Of a stretch of DNA of 34,727 nucleotides, positions 23,751 through 34,181 are shown piece after piece. Each line of letters starts with the position of its first letter. The stretch's first letter is position 1. The position numbers were made by a program, and so were the translations under genes. Under the pieces are notes generated by a model. The model was not told where the DNA came from, did no database searches, and saw nothing but the letters and a program-made list of their open reading frames with translations. The stretch comes from Cellulomonas iranensis NBRC 101100 = JCM 18110 (lineage in GTDB: Bacteria > Actinomycetota > Actinomycetes > Actinomycetales > Cellulomonadaceae): assembly GCF_001552375.1 (NCBI RefSeq), contig NZ_BCRB01000037.1:1-34727 (forward strand). Direction: 5' to 3'.

Positions 23751-23756
23751 ATCCTA
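23751..23756 (-). promoter_or_regulatory. -10 candidate for the nfeD-SPFH pair
   Basis: Minus-strand TAGGAT would start transcription near 23744, giving a leader of about 25 nt that contains the GGAGG ribosome binding site. No clear -35. Confidence 0.4.
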
Positions 23757-23794
23757 TGCGACCGCTTTGCGATCCCGTGGGTCGAAGGCGCAGT

Positions 23795-24592
23795 TCAGCG
23801 TGCGGCGCGGTCGGTCGCGTGCGCCGACCAGCGGCCGTCCTGCCGGTCGAGGCTCAGCGGCACGTCGAACGTGCCGGACAGGTTCTCGGCCGTGAGGACC
23901 TCGTCGATCGGCCCGGCCGCGAACACCCGGCCGGCGCGCAGCAGCAGCAGGTGCGTGAACCCCTGCGGGATCTCCTCGACGTGGTGCGTCACGAGCACGA
24001 GCGCGGGCGAGCGACGGTCCCGCGCGAGCTCGGCCAGCGCACCCACCAGCTCCTCGCGGCCACCGAGGTCGAGGCCGGCCGCGGGCTCGTCGAGCAGCAG
24101 CAGCTCCGGGTCGCTCATGAGCGCACGCGCGATCTGCACGCGCTTGCGCTCGCCCTCGGACAGCGTGCCGAACCAGCGGTCGCCGAGGTGCGCCACGCCG
24201 AACGCGGCGAGCAGGTCGGCGGCACGCGCCTCGTCGACCTCCTCGTAGGACTCGCGCCACCGACCGGTCACGCCGTACGCCGCCGTCAGCACGACGTCGC
24301 GCACGGTCTCGCCCGACGGGATCCGGTCGGCCAGCGCCGCGCTCGCGATGCCGATGCGCGGCCGCAGCTCGAACACGTCCGTCGCGCCCAGCCGCTGGCC
24401 CAGCAGCGACGCCGTACCCGACGTCGGGTGCATGCGACCCGAGGCGACCTGCAGCAGCGTCGTCTTGCCGGCGCCGTTGCGCCCCAGCACGACCCACCGC
24501 TCGCCGTCCTGGACCCGCCACGACAGCCCCTCGAGGATCGTCGTCGCACCACGCCGGATCGTCACGTCCTGCAGGTCGAGCACGTCGGTCAT
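23795..24592 (-). CDS. stand-alone ABC transporter ATP-binding protein
   Basis: A single ABC ATPase of 265 residues with Walker A GRNGAGKT, signature LSEGERKRVQIARAL, Walker B LLLLDEPAAGLD and switch histidine LVTHHVEE. The signature LSEGE in place of LSGGQ and the THHVEEIP context resemble ModF/YlmA-type ATPases that occur without a membrane partner. No permease gene is adjacent. The ATG at 24592 lies 8 nt after minus-strand TAGGGT and has no close Shine-Dalgarno, so the mRNA may be leaderless; a GTG two codons earlier is possible. Its transport substrate, if any, is unknown. Confidence 0.87.
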   Translation of the reverse strand: MTDVLDLQDVTIRRGATTILEGLSWRVQDGERWVVLGRNGAGKTTLLQVASGRMHPTSGTASLLGQRLGATDVFELRPRIGIASAALADRIPSGETVRDVVLTAAYGVTGRWRESYEEVDEARAADLLAAFGVAHLGDRWFGTLSEGERKRVQIARALMSDPELLLLDEPAAGLDLGGREELVGALAELARDRRSPALVLVTHHVEEIPQGFTHLLLLRAGRVFAAGPIDEVLTAENLSGTFDVPLSLDRQDGRWSAHATDRAAR

Positions 24593-24662
24593 GGGCACAG
24601 ACCCTAACCGGACACCGCGCCGACGCGTGACGGACCTGCCGCGGGGGTGTGCAGGACCTACG

Positions 24663-25688
24663 TCACAGCTCGATCGAGAGCATCGTCGAGGAGTGCGCGA
24701 CCTCGTAGCCGAGGTCCGCGTACAGCCCGTGCGCGCCCGACGGGTTCGCGGTGTCGACCTCGAGCTCGGCGTACCGCATGCCGTCCGCGGCGTACGCGCG
24801 CATCACCGCGGTGAGCAGCGCGACCGCGACCCGGCGGCCGCGCCACGCGCGCCGCACGCCCAGCAGCTCGGTGTACCCCGAGGGGTACCCGGCCGCCGGC
24901 CAGTCCTCCTCGTAGCGTCCCGAGACCGCGTACCCCACGACCTCGCCGGCGTCGTCGAGCGCGACGAACGACCACGTCGGCGCGAACATCGCCTTCGAGC
25001 GCGCCCACTGCTCGGGCGTGCGGGGCTCGGAGCCCCAGTGGTCGGCGAAGACCTCGTTGTGGGCGACCCGCACGGCGTCGTCGAGCTCGGGCGCCCAGGG
25101 GACCACGCGCAGGCCGTCGACGTCCGGGACGTCGGGCAGCGCGACGTCGAGCGAGCGACGCATGTGCGTGTAGTAGCGGATGGGCGTGAAGCCGGCCGCG
25201 CGGTACAGACGCACGGCGTCGGGGGTCGCGTCGTCGACGAACGTCACGATGCGCGCGGGCAGCTCCTTGCCGGACGCCGCCAGCACCTGGCGCGCGCGGG
25301 CCTGCGCCCACGCGACGAGCGCGCGGCCGATCCCCCGCCCGCGCCACGCCGGGTCGACCGCGCCCTCGACGAACGCACGCACGACGCGTCGGTCGCCCGG
25401 CGAGGTGTCCACGCGGGCCACCGCGCGGGGCGTCCCGGTGTCGTCGAGGCCGAGCAGCGTGTCGCGCGCGACGTCCCGCCAGTCGCCCTCGAGCTCCTGC
25501 GCGACCTCGGCGGCGGACGTGCGGTACGGCAGGCCGTCGGCCTCCTGACCGCGGACCATGAGCGCCGTGACGCCGTCGACGTCCGCCGGCGCCATGGCGC
25601 GCCACGTCAGACCGAGCTCGGCGGCGGGCAGCGGGACGTCCGTCGGCGGGGCGACGCGGACGGCGATCGGGGCGAGCGTGTCGGTCAT
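24663..25688 (-). CDS. two-domain GNAT acetyltransferase, mycothiol-synthase-like architecture
   Basis: The 341-residue protein contains two GNAT folds. The acetyl-CoA loop of the first is VEGAVDPAWRGRGIGRALV (about residues 108-126); that of the second is LGVRRAWRGRRVAVALL (about 270-286), where the final glycine of the R/Q-x-x-G-x-G/A loop is changed. The second domain also has ELEVDTANPSGAHGLYADLG, the usual place for a C-terminal substrate pocket. MshD, which acetylates Cys-GlcN-Ins to make mycothiol, has this tandem layout, but I cannot show that this is MshD and not a relative. The ATG at 25688 is preferred to a longer frame from 25724. Confidence 0.82.
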   Translation of the reverse strand: MTDTLAPIAVRVAPPTDVPLPAAELGLTWRAMAPADVDGVTALMVRGQEADGLPYRTSAAEVAQELEGDWRDVARDTLLGLDDTGTPRAVARVDTSPGDRRVVRAFVEGAVDPAWRGRGIGRALVAWAQARARQVLAASGKELPARIVTFVDDATPDAVRLYRAAGFTPIRYYTHMRRSLDVALPDVPDVDGLRVVPWAPELDDAVRVAHNEVFADHWGSEPRTPEQWARSKAMFAPTWSFVALDDAGEVVGYAVSGRYEEDWPAAGYPSGYTELLGVRRAWRGRRVAVALLTAVMRAYAADGMRYAELEVDTANPSGAHGLYADLGYEVAHSSTMLSIEL

Positions 25689-25733
25689 GGGTCCAGCGTG
25701 ACGCCCCCGCCGCCGAGCGACCAACAGGAAACC

Positions 25734-25747
25734 GGCGCGGACGCGCC
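25734..25747 (-). terminator. short hairpin after parE
   Basis: GGCGCG (25734-25739) pairs with CGCGCC (25742-25747). On the minus strand it is followed by GGTTTCC. It lies 11 nt beyond the parE stop. The stem is short, so this is tentative. Confidence 0.4.
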
Positions 25748-25757
25748 TCGCCGCGGG

Positions 25758-27899
<2,142 letters not shown>

Positions 27900-27906
27900 G
27901 GCGCCG

Positions 27907-27912
27907 ATGGTA
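27907..27912 (-). promoter_or_regulatory. -10 box of parE (leaderless candidate)
   Basis: Minus-strand TACCAT (4/6 match) ends 7 nt before GTG 27899. If correct, it excludes the upstream in-frame starts. No clear -35. The rest of 27913-28106 holds only repeated GATCACG-type words and no gene that I can see. Confidence 0.45.
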
Positions 27913-28106
27913 GTCGCGGACACGGGCACGCCCCGCGGCGCCATGCCGCGGGCACCCCGCACCGGGCGCTGCCGCGTGTCGTGCGTGTGACGGCGCGGTG
28001 CGCGCAGATCACGATCACGTGACGCCGTGTCACGATCTTGTACGCAGACAGCGAACCGTCCCCTCCCGGTGGCATGGATCCCGGCGACGGGTGGTTGTAT
28101 GGAGAC

Positions 28107-28337
28107 GTGAGAGGGACGACGATCGATTCCACGACCCCGCTGACGGCTGCCGACCGCTGCGACCGCTGTGGTGCCCAGGCGTACGTCCGCGTCGTGCTCC
28201 CCGTCGGCGAGCTGCTGTTCTGCGCGCACCACGCGCGCGAGCACGCACCGAAGTTCGCCGCGGTGGCCACGCACGTCCAGGACGAGACTGACCGCCTCCT
28301 CGCCGAGCACGGCGCCGGGGCGGGCGCGGCCCGCTGA
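28107..28337 (+). CDS. DUF7455 small zinc-ribbon-like protein
   Basis: A 76-residue conserved actinobacterial protein usually found between parE and the rpoD region. Likely metal ligands are the C-x2-C of RCDRCGAQAY and the cysteine/histidines of LLFCAHHAREH. The core PLTAADRCDRCGAQAYVRVV is highly characteristic. The frame is open from a TTG at 28038, but I take GTG 28107: TTGTAT ends 6 nt upstream, suggesting a leaderless start, and the conserved region begins soon after. Divergent from parE; a strong hairpin follows. Function unknown. Confidence 0.85.
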   Translation: MRGTTIDSTTPLTAADRCDRCGAQAYVRVVLPVGELLFCAHHAREHAPKFAAVATHVQDETDRLLAEHGAGAGAAR

Positions 28338-28353
28338 CGGCAGCCACCCGACC

Positions 28354-28389
28354 ACGAGGGCCCCGGACCGCACGGTCCGGGGCCCTCGT
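28354..28389. terminator. very strong hairpin after the DUF7455 gene
   Basis: Perfect 17-bp arms (28354-28370 and 28373-28389, core GAGGGCCCCGGACC) flank two bases, giving a near-palindrome of 36 nt. It starts 16 nt after the DUF7455 stop and ends 32 nt before the response regulator's -10 box, insulating the two transcripts. The 3' flank CGTCGTCCC has no U-tract. Confidence 0.8.
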
Positions 28390-28421
28390 CGTCCCACCCG
28401 ACGCACCCGCTGTGACGTTGC

Positions 28422-28427
28422 TAACGT
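28422..28427 (+). promoter_or_regulatory. -10 box of the response regulator (leaderless candidate)
   Basis: TAACGT ends 6 nt before the ATG at 28434 and no Shine-Dalgarno lies between. The -35 is not recognisable. Confidence 0.45.
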
Positions 28428-28433
28428 GCCGTC

Positions 28434-29216
28434 ATGGCCGACCAGGGGGCGTCACGCACGGCCGTCGTCGTCGAGGACGACGACGACATCCGGCAGCTGC
28501 TCGTCACGGTGCTGCGCCAGGCCGGGTTCACCGTCCACGCGGCGGCGGACGGCGCCACGGCGGTCGAGGCCGTGCGGCGCCACGACCCGCTCGTCACGAC
28601 CGTCGACGTCAACCTGCCCGACATCGACGGCTACGAGGTCGTGCGACGCATCCGCGGCTTCAGCGACACGTACGTCGTCATGCTCACGGCGCTGCCCGAC
28701 GAGATCGACGTGCTCATGGGGCTCGACGCGGGCGCCGACGACTACCAGGTCAAGCCGTTCAGGGCCCGGGAGCTCCGCGCCCGGATCGAGGCGCTGCTGC
28801 GCCGGCCCCGCGCACGCCAGGCCGACGCCGGGAGCGCTCCCCCGCCGCCGCCCGAGCCGGGCGTCGACACCGGCGCGCCGGACGACCACCGGCGCGTCGA
28901 GCACGGCCCGCTCGTGGTCGACCTCGACGCGCACGCCGTCACCGTCGACGGCACCGAGGTCCATCTGACGCGCAGCGAGTTCGACCTGCTCACGACGCTC
29001 GCGGAGCGGACCGGTCGCGTCGTGCCCAAGGACGACCTGGTGCGGGCCCTGCGCGGCGAGGAGTACGACGCGGGCGTCTTCGTCAGCGACGCCGAGCGCC
29101 GCAGCCTCGAGGTCCACATGGTCAACCTGCGGCGCAAGCTCGGCGACGACGGCGGCTCACCGCGCTGGATCCAGACCGTCCGGGGCGTGGGCTACAAGTT
29201 CGTCGCACCGGCGTAG
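28434..29216 (+). CDS. OmpR/PhoB-type response regulator (orphan)
   Basis: A 260-residue two-domain regulator. The receiver has the full phosphorylation set: acidic patch E14-D15-D16, phosphoacceptor D58 (VDVNLPDIDG), T85 (MLTALPD) and K107 (YQVKPF). After a Pro-rich linker (APPPPPEP, about residues 125-150) comes an OmpR-type winged helix: VHLTRSEFDLLTTLAER, then LEVHMVNLRRKLGDDGG and the C-terminal hairpin WIQTVRGVGYKFVAPA. No histidine kinase is adjacent. The converging neighbour is an HPt-like protein whose 3' end overlaps this gene by 60 bp, suggesting a functional link. Single-gene, apparently leaderless transcript. Confidence 0.93.
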   Translation: MADQGASRTAVVVEDDDDIRQLLVTVLRQAGFTVHAAADGATAVEAVRRHDPLVTTVDVNLPDIDGYEVVRRIRGFSDTYVVMLTALPDEIDVLMGLDAGADDYQVKPFRARELRARIEALLRRPRARQADAGSAPPPPPEPGVDTGAPDDHRRVEHGPLVVDLDAHAVTVDGTEVHLTRSEFDLLTTLAERTGRVVPKDDLVRALRGEEYDAGVFVSDAERRSLEVHMVNLRRKLGDDGGSPRWIQTVRGVGYKFVAPA

Positions 29217-29558
29217 CAGCGCCACCAGGACCCGACCCGTGGCGTCGGCGGCGTCCCGCGCCGCCTCGACCGAACGGGCCGCGTCCTGGTCGCACCCCTG
29301 CGCCGCGACGTGCCGCTCGACCGCGTGGCACCGGTCGGCGAGCAGGTGGGCGCCGACCATGGCGCTGCCGACGTGGAGCGACAGCGCCGCGGTGCGGACG
29401 GCCACGGCGTCACCGGCGTGGAGCGCGCGCGTGAGCGCCAGGGTCCGCAGAGGCAGCAGCGCGAGGTAGGCCACGACGAGCGCACGGACCGCGTCGGGGC
29501 TCTCGGGCAGGTCGTCGGCCAGCTCGCGCCACCGCGCCGAGGTCAGCAACCCGCTCAC
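29157..29558 (-). CDS. HPt-like four-helix protein lacking the canonical phospho-histidine
   Basis: A 133-residue helical protein. The segment TAALSLHVGSAMVGAHLLADRC matches the HPt signature H-x-L-K-G-x-S-x3-G-A at leucine 61, serine 65, glycine 69 and alanine 70, but the phosphoacceptor position is Leu59, and a histidine sits where lysine is usual (His62). It may be a pseudo-HPt that binds receivers without phosphotransfer, or it may use His62. The GTG at 29558 overlaps the stop of the glycosyltransferase gene (GTGA), so the two are translationally coupled. Its last 60 bases are antisense to the end of the response regulator gene. The function is inferred; the fold call rests on one motif, and no similar family was searched. 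Confidence 0.6.
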   Translation of the reverse strand: MSGLLTSARWRELADDLPESPDAVRALVVAYLALLPLRTLALTRALHAGDAVAVRTAALSLHVGSAMVGAHLLADRCHAVERHVAAQGCDQDAARSVEAARDAADATGRVLVALLRRCDELVAHAPDGLDPAR

Positions 29559-31015
29559 ACCCGGTACCCGTACTGGGGCCGCACGAGGCGGGCCAGCATG
29601 AACACGCTCTGCGCGATCGTCACGACGGCCAGCAGCGGCCACCCCACCCACAGCAGGCTCGTGCGGGCGATCATCGGCAGCGACACCCACACCCAGGCGC
29701 ACGCGGCGAAGCCGGCGACGGCGACGAGCAGCGGGCTGAGGTACGCCCAGCCGGCGCCGCGCTCGGCACGCGCCTGAGCCGCCCAGTTGTCCGTGCGCGA
29801 GCGCGTCGCGAACTTGGTCCACGCCCGCACGAAGTGGCCGATCCGGACCCACATGTACAGCTCGGCCGGCACGAGGGTCGCGGCGTAGAGCACGTCGCGC
29901 CACGTGCGGTCCTGCATGGACCGCGCGATCCGGACGTTGAGCGCGACGGCCAGCACCGGCGGGATCAGCCACAGCGGGCTGAAGACGAACGCGTGGATGC
30001 TGAGCGACGCGGCCAGCAGCAGCAGGAAGAGGATGCGGGTGCTCGCGTTGACGACCATCCCGAGGTTCTCCAGCCAGCGCAGCCGCAGGTTGGGGTGCAG
30101 CGGCTGGCCGCGCGTGTCGCCGCGCTGCCCGGGCCACATGAGGTCGATCGCCCCGTAGTTCCACTTGACCTGCTGGCCGTCGAGCGCACGCAGCGTCGTC
30201 ATGCCGCCGACCTCGGCGCGCGCGGTGGCGCTGATCTTGGTCGAGTAGCCGACGTTCTTGATCTGCAGGCTGAGCAGCGAGTCCTCGACCTCGGAGTCGC
30301 TCACCCACGGCGCGGCCTGGTGGTACTCCGCCATGACCTCGCGCAGCGCGCCGACCCGGAACAGGCTGGCCTGACCGCCGAGGACGGCCATGTTGCGGCC
30401 GCGGACCATGTTCTGCATGTTGAACGCCGCGAACTGCGCGCGCTGCCCGGTGAGCAGCAGCGTCGCGAGCGGGTTGCGGACGTTCCGGTTGTCGACCGTG
30501 TAGACCGCGGAGATCCCGCCGATGCGCGGGTCCGACAGGATCTCGGCCTCGAGCTCCGCGAGCGCGGTGCGCTCCATGACGGTGTCGCCGTCGACCCCGA
30601 GCAGCAGGTCCATGTCCTGCACGAGCTGGAAGCCGTAGTTGAGGGCGCCGACCTTCTTGTCGCGGTTGGTGCCGATGTCGTGCACGTACACCGTGGTCCT
30701 CTGCTCGCGTCCGGCGCGTCGCACCACGTGCTCGCCGGCGAGCTTGCCCGCGATCTTGAACGTCCGGTCGGTGGTGTTGTTGACGACCACGTGGATCGCG
30801 TCCGGGAGCCGGGTCTGCGCGAGCAGCCCGCGCAGCACGCGCTTGATCGTCCCGGCCTCGTTGTAGGCGGGGATGACGGCGCCGATGCGCGCGGTGGGCC
30901 GCGGCGCGGCGGCGACGAGCTCGTCGGCACGGAACGCGTACCGCACGAGGTCCGTGCCGTGCTGCTCGCCCTGCTCGACGTCCTCGGCCGGGCGGGTCAG
31001 TGTCGTGGTCGTCAT
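29555..31015 (-). CDS. membrane family-2 glycosyltransferase (processive polysaccharide synthase type)
   Basis: A 486-residue GT2 enzyme. The GT-A domain opens at residue 44 (IGAVIPAYNEAGTIKRVL), with the metal-binding D-x-D as D142-G-D144, the general-base region E244-D245 (SDSEVEDS) and, at 281-285, QQVKW, a lysine variant of the QxxRW motif of processive synthases such as cellulose, hyaluronan and PNAG synthases. Hydrophobic membrane segments follow (about 305-385 and 425-475). The ATG at 31015 has GGAGG about 8 nt upstream. There is no PilZ domain, so c-di-GMP control is not evident. It is coupled to the HPt-like gene and diverges from a lipoprotein gene. Product polymer unknown. Confidence 0.88.
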   Translation of the reverse strand: MTTTTLTRPAEDVEQGEQHGTDLVRYAFRADELVAAAPRPTARIGAVIPAYNEAGTIKRVLRGLLAQTRLPDAIHVVVNNTTDRTFKIAGKLAGEHVVRRAGREQRTTVYVHDIGTNRDKKVGALNYGFQLVQDMDLLLGVDGDTVMERTALAELEAEILSDPRIGGISAVYTVDNRNVRNPLATLLLTGQRAQFAAFNMQNMVRGRNMAVLGGQASLFRVGALREVMAEYHQAAPWVSDSEVEDSLLSLQIKNVGYSTKISATARAEVGGMTTLRALDGQQVKWNYGAIDLMWPGQRGDTRGQPLHPNLRLRWLENLGMVVNASTRILFLLLLAASLSIHAFVFSPLWLIPPVLAVALNVRIARSMQDRTWRDVLYAATLVPAELYMWVRIGHFVRAWTKFATRSRTDNWAAQARAERGAGWAYLSPLLVAVAGFAACAWVWVSLPMIARTSLLWVGWPLLAVVTIAQSVFMLARLVRPQYGYRV

Positions 31016-31163
31016 CGTTCGTCCTCCGTCGTCCTTCTCTCTCGACGTCCACGACGATGCCGCGTCCACCTCTGCGCCCTCCTCGGGTCGCGCTAAGGTC
31101 GTCCAAGGATCTGCTGAGAGATCGGTGTGCGACGTCCGGGGGGCAACGTTGCGACGTACAGGG

Positions 31164-31793
31164 ATGCGCAGGCGCACCGGCGCTGGTGCGGTCGTGCTGA
31201 CGACGGTGGTGCTGCTCGTCGCGTGCGGCACCCCGCCCTGGGAGCGGGCGGCGCCGTCCGGGACGGCGAGCGCGACGTCCGACGCCACGTCGACGGGCGA
31301 CGCCACGCCCGAGGCGTCGTCGCCGTCGGCGGGAGCGGTCGCGACGGGTGACCTCGCGGGCGGCAACACGAGCCGCAGCCTCACCGCCGGCGCGGCGACG
31401 CTCGCGGTGGACTACTGGACCGACCTGGCCGCGGCGCAGTGGACCGCGGGTGCCACGAAGCCGGTCTCGCTGTCCGTGACGGCGTCCGAGCCGGGCGGCT
31501 CGGAGATCTACCTGCAGCGTCTGCGGGCGGTCCCGACCGCGTTGGACGCCTCGGGTGCGGCGCTCGAGAGCCCGGCGGCGTTCGAGGACGCGTCGTCGAT
31601 CACGCCGGGCTACCTCATGTCCGACCCGTACTCGTACTCGACGTCGTTCTCGATCGGCGCGGTGGACCCCGCGACCCGGTCGATCCGCCTGGACCTCACC
31701 TACGAGGTGCTGCAGCGCGCGCAGCCGGGATCGGGCGACTTCGCGAAGCAGACGGCGCACGACACGCTCACGCTGGGCGTCGCCGGCGGCTGA
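31164..31793 (+). CDS. secreted lipoprotein of unknown function
   Basis: The N-terminus MRRRTGAGAVVLTTVVLLVAC is a textbook lipoprotein signal: arginine n-region, hydrophobic core and lipobox LVAC. After the lipidated cysteine comes a Ser/Thr/Ala/Pro-rich tether of about 45 residues, then a beta-rich domain (about 75-209) with a SEIYLQRLRAVPTALDASG strand pattern, a YSYSTSFSIG tyrosine/serine segment and VDPATRSIRLDLTYEVL. I recognise no family. An in-frame TTG at 31149 with GGGGGG 5 nt upstream is an alternative start adding five residues. A -10 candidate TAAGGT lies at 31094-31099. It diverges from the glycosyltransferase, so a role in envelope or polymer handling is possible but unproven. 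Confidence 0.82.
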   Translation: MRRRTGAGAVVLTTVVLLVACGTPPWERAAPSGTASATSDATSTGDATPEASSPSAGAVATGDLAGGNTSRSLTAGAATLAVDYWTDLAAAQWTAGATKPVSLSVTASEPGGSEIYLQRLRAVPTALDASGAALESPAAFEDASSITPGYLMSDPYSYSTSFSIGAVDPATRSIRLDLTYEVLQRAQPGSGDFAKQTAHDTLTLGVAGG

Positions 31794-31807
31794 CGTGTCC
31801 TCGAGAC

Positions 31808-31849
31808 GCACGACGGCCGCGGCACCCGAGGGTGCGGCGGCCGTCGTGC
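31808..31849. terminator. bidirectional terminator between the lipoprotein gene and rpoD
   Basis: GCACGACGGCCGC pairs with GCGGCCGTCGTGC, then one mismatch, then GCACC/GGTGC closing a CGAG tetraloop. The symmetric hairpin lies 14 nt after the lipoprotein stop and 31 nt after the rpoD stop, serving both convergent genes. Confidence 0.8.
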
Positions 31850-31880
31850 CGTGCTGCCAGGCCCTGCCGGGGCCCGTGGC

Positions 31881-33425
<1,545 letters not shown>

Positions 33426-33492
33426 GAACGACCTTTCGTCAGCGCGGCAACCGGATCCGGGGGGAGTCCGAAGAACCGGGAGACAGACGGAT

Positions 33493-33498
33493 ATTGTA
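33493..33498 (-). promoter_or_regulatory. -10 box of rpoD
   Basis: Minus-strand TACAAT (5/6 match) lies in a locally AT-rich spot (ATATTGTA) 68 nt upstream of the rpoD GTG, implying a leader of about 60 nt. No clear -35 at 17-18 bp. No other gene is visible in 33426-33656. Confidence 0.6.
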
Positions 33499-33656
33499 CC
33501 GACCCGCGGGGCATCGCCGCGCGCGACGACGAGCGCCGCCGCGCGGCGCACGTTCCTCAGGGGTCGCTACGTCACAACGTCGCGACGGCTCGCCGAATTC
33601 CCGCCCGCAGGAACCTGTCCGGAGCGTCCCGACCGGCTCGACCGGCCCGACCGACG

Positions 33657-34049
33657 TCAGCCGGCGGGCTTCACCGTCAGCACCGGGCACGGCGCGTCGA
33701 AGAGCACCCGCTGCGCGTTCGACCCGAGGATGAGCTTGCCGACGGGGCTGCGGCGCCGCAGGCCCAGCACCACGAGCTGCGCGTCGACCTCCTCCGCGGT
33801 CCCGATGAGGTCGTCGGCGACGTCGCCGCCCTCGAGCTGGCGCACGTCGTGCCGGACACCGAGCGCGTCGAGCTCGTCGCGGACCTGAGCCAGCGCGGCG
33901 GCCGTCTCCGCCCGACGCTCCTCGGGCTCGTCCGGACGGACGCTGAGCACCACCACCACCGGAAGGTCCCGGTGACGCGCCTCCTCGACGGCTGCGTCCA
34001 GCGCGGCGCGACCCTCCGGCGTCGCCAGGTACCCGACCACGATCCCCAT
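33657..34049 (-). CDS. universal stress protein (UspA family)
   Basis: A single-domain 130-residue Usp protein with an alternating beta/alpha Rossmann-like pattern. It begins MGIVVGYLATPEGRAALDAA and ends LFDAPCPVLTVKPAG, the usual last strand. The nucleotide-binding loop is LGLRRRSPVGKLILGSNAQRVL. The first glycine and the closing GS of G-x2-G-x9-G-[ST] are kept, but the second glycine is arginine, so ATP binding may be altered. The ATG at 34049 has GGAGGAGG about 7 nt upstream. Three 9-nt CGACCGG-type direct repeats (33630-33656) follow the stop. It lies upstream of rpoD on the same strand with its own spacing, probably a separate unit. Confidence 0.88.
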   Translation of the reverse strand: MGIVVGYLATPEGRAALDAAVEEARHRDLPVVVVLSVRPDEPEERRAETAAALAQVRDELDALGVRHDVRQLEGGDVADDLIGTAEEVDAQLVVLGLRRRSPVGKLILGSNAQRVLFDAPCPVLTVKPAG

Positions 34050-34181
34050 CGACGATCCTCCTCCCGGACCCCAGCGGCCTCGGGCGTGACGCTACCGGAG
34101 CGCGGGACGTGCCACGACCGCGCGCACCGCAGCCGCCCCGCGCGACGTCAGCACGCCGTCCGCCCGGGAGGCTGCGCGGCG

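Noticed and set aside
28002..28036. GATCACGATCACGTGAC-like words between parE and DUF7455, considered as an operator
   Set aside because: The arms do not pair as a consistent inverted repeat and no spacing rule emerges.
27900..28406. Long N-terminal extension of parE
   Set aside because: It runs through the divergent DUF7455 gene and its promoter; ParE sequence begins near GTG 27899.
33630..33656. Three 9-nt direct repeats (CGACCGGCT, CGACCGGCC, CGACCGACG) after the universal stress protein
   Set aside because: Too short and GC-biased to call iterons or a CRISPR-like array; noted only with the gene.
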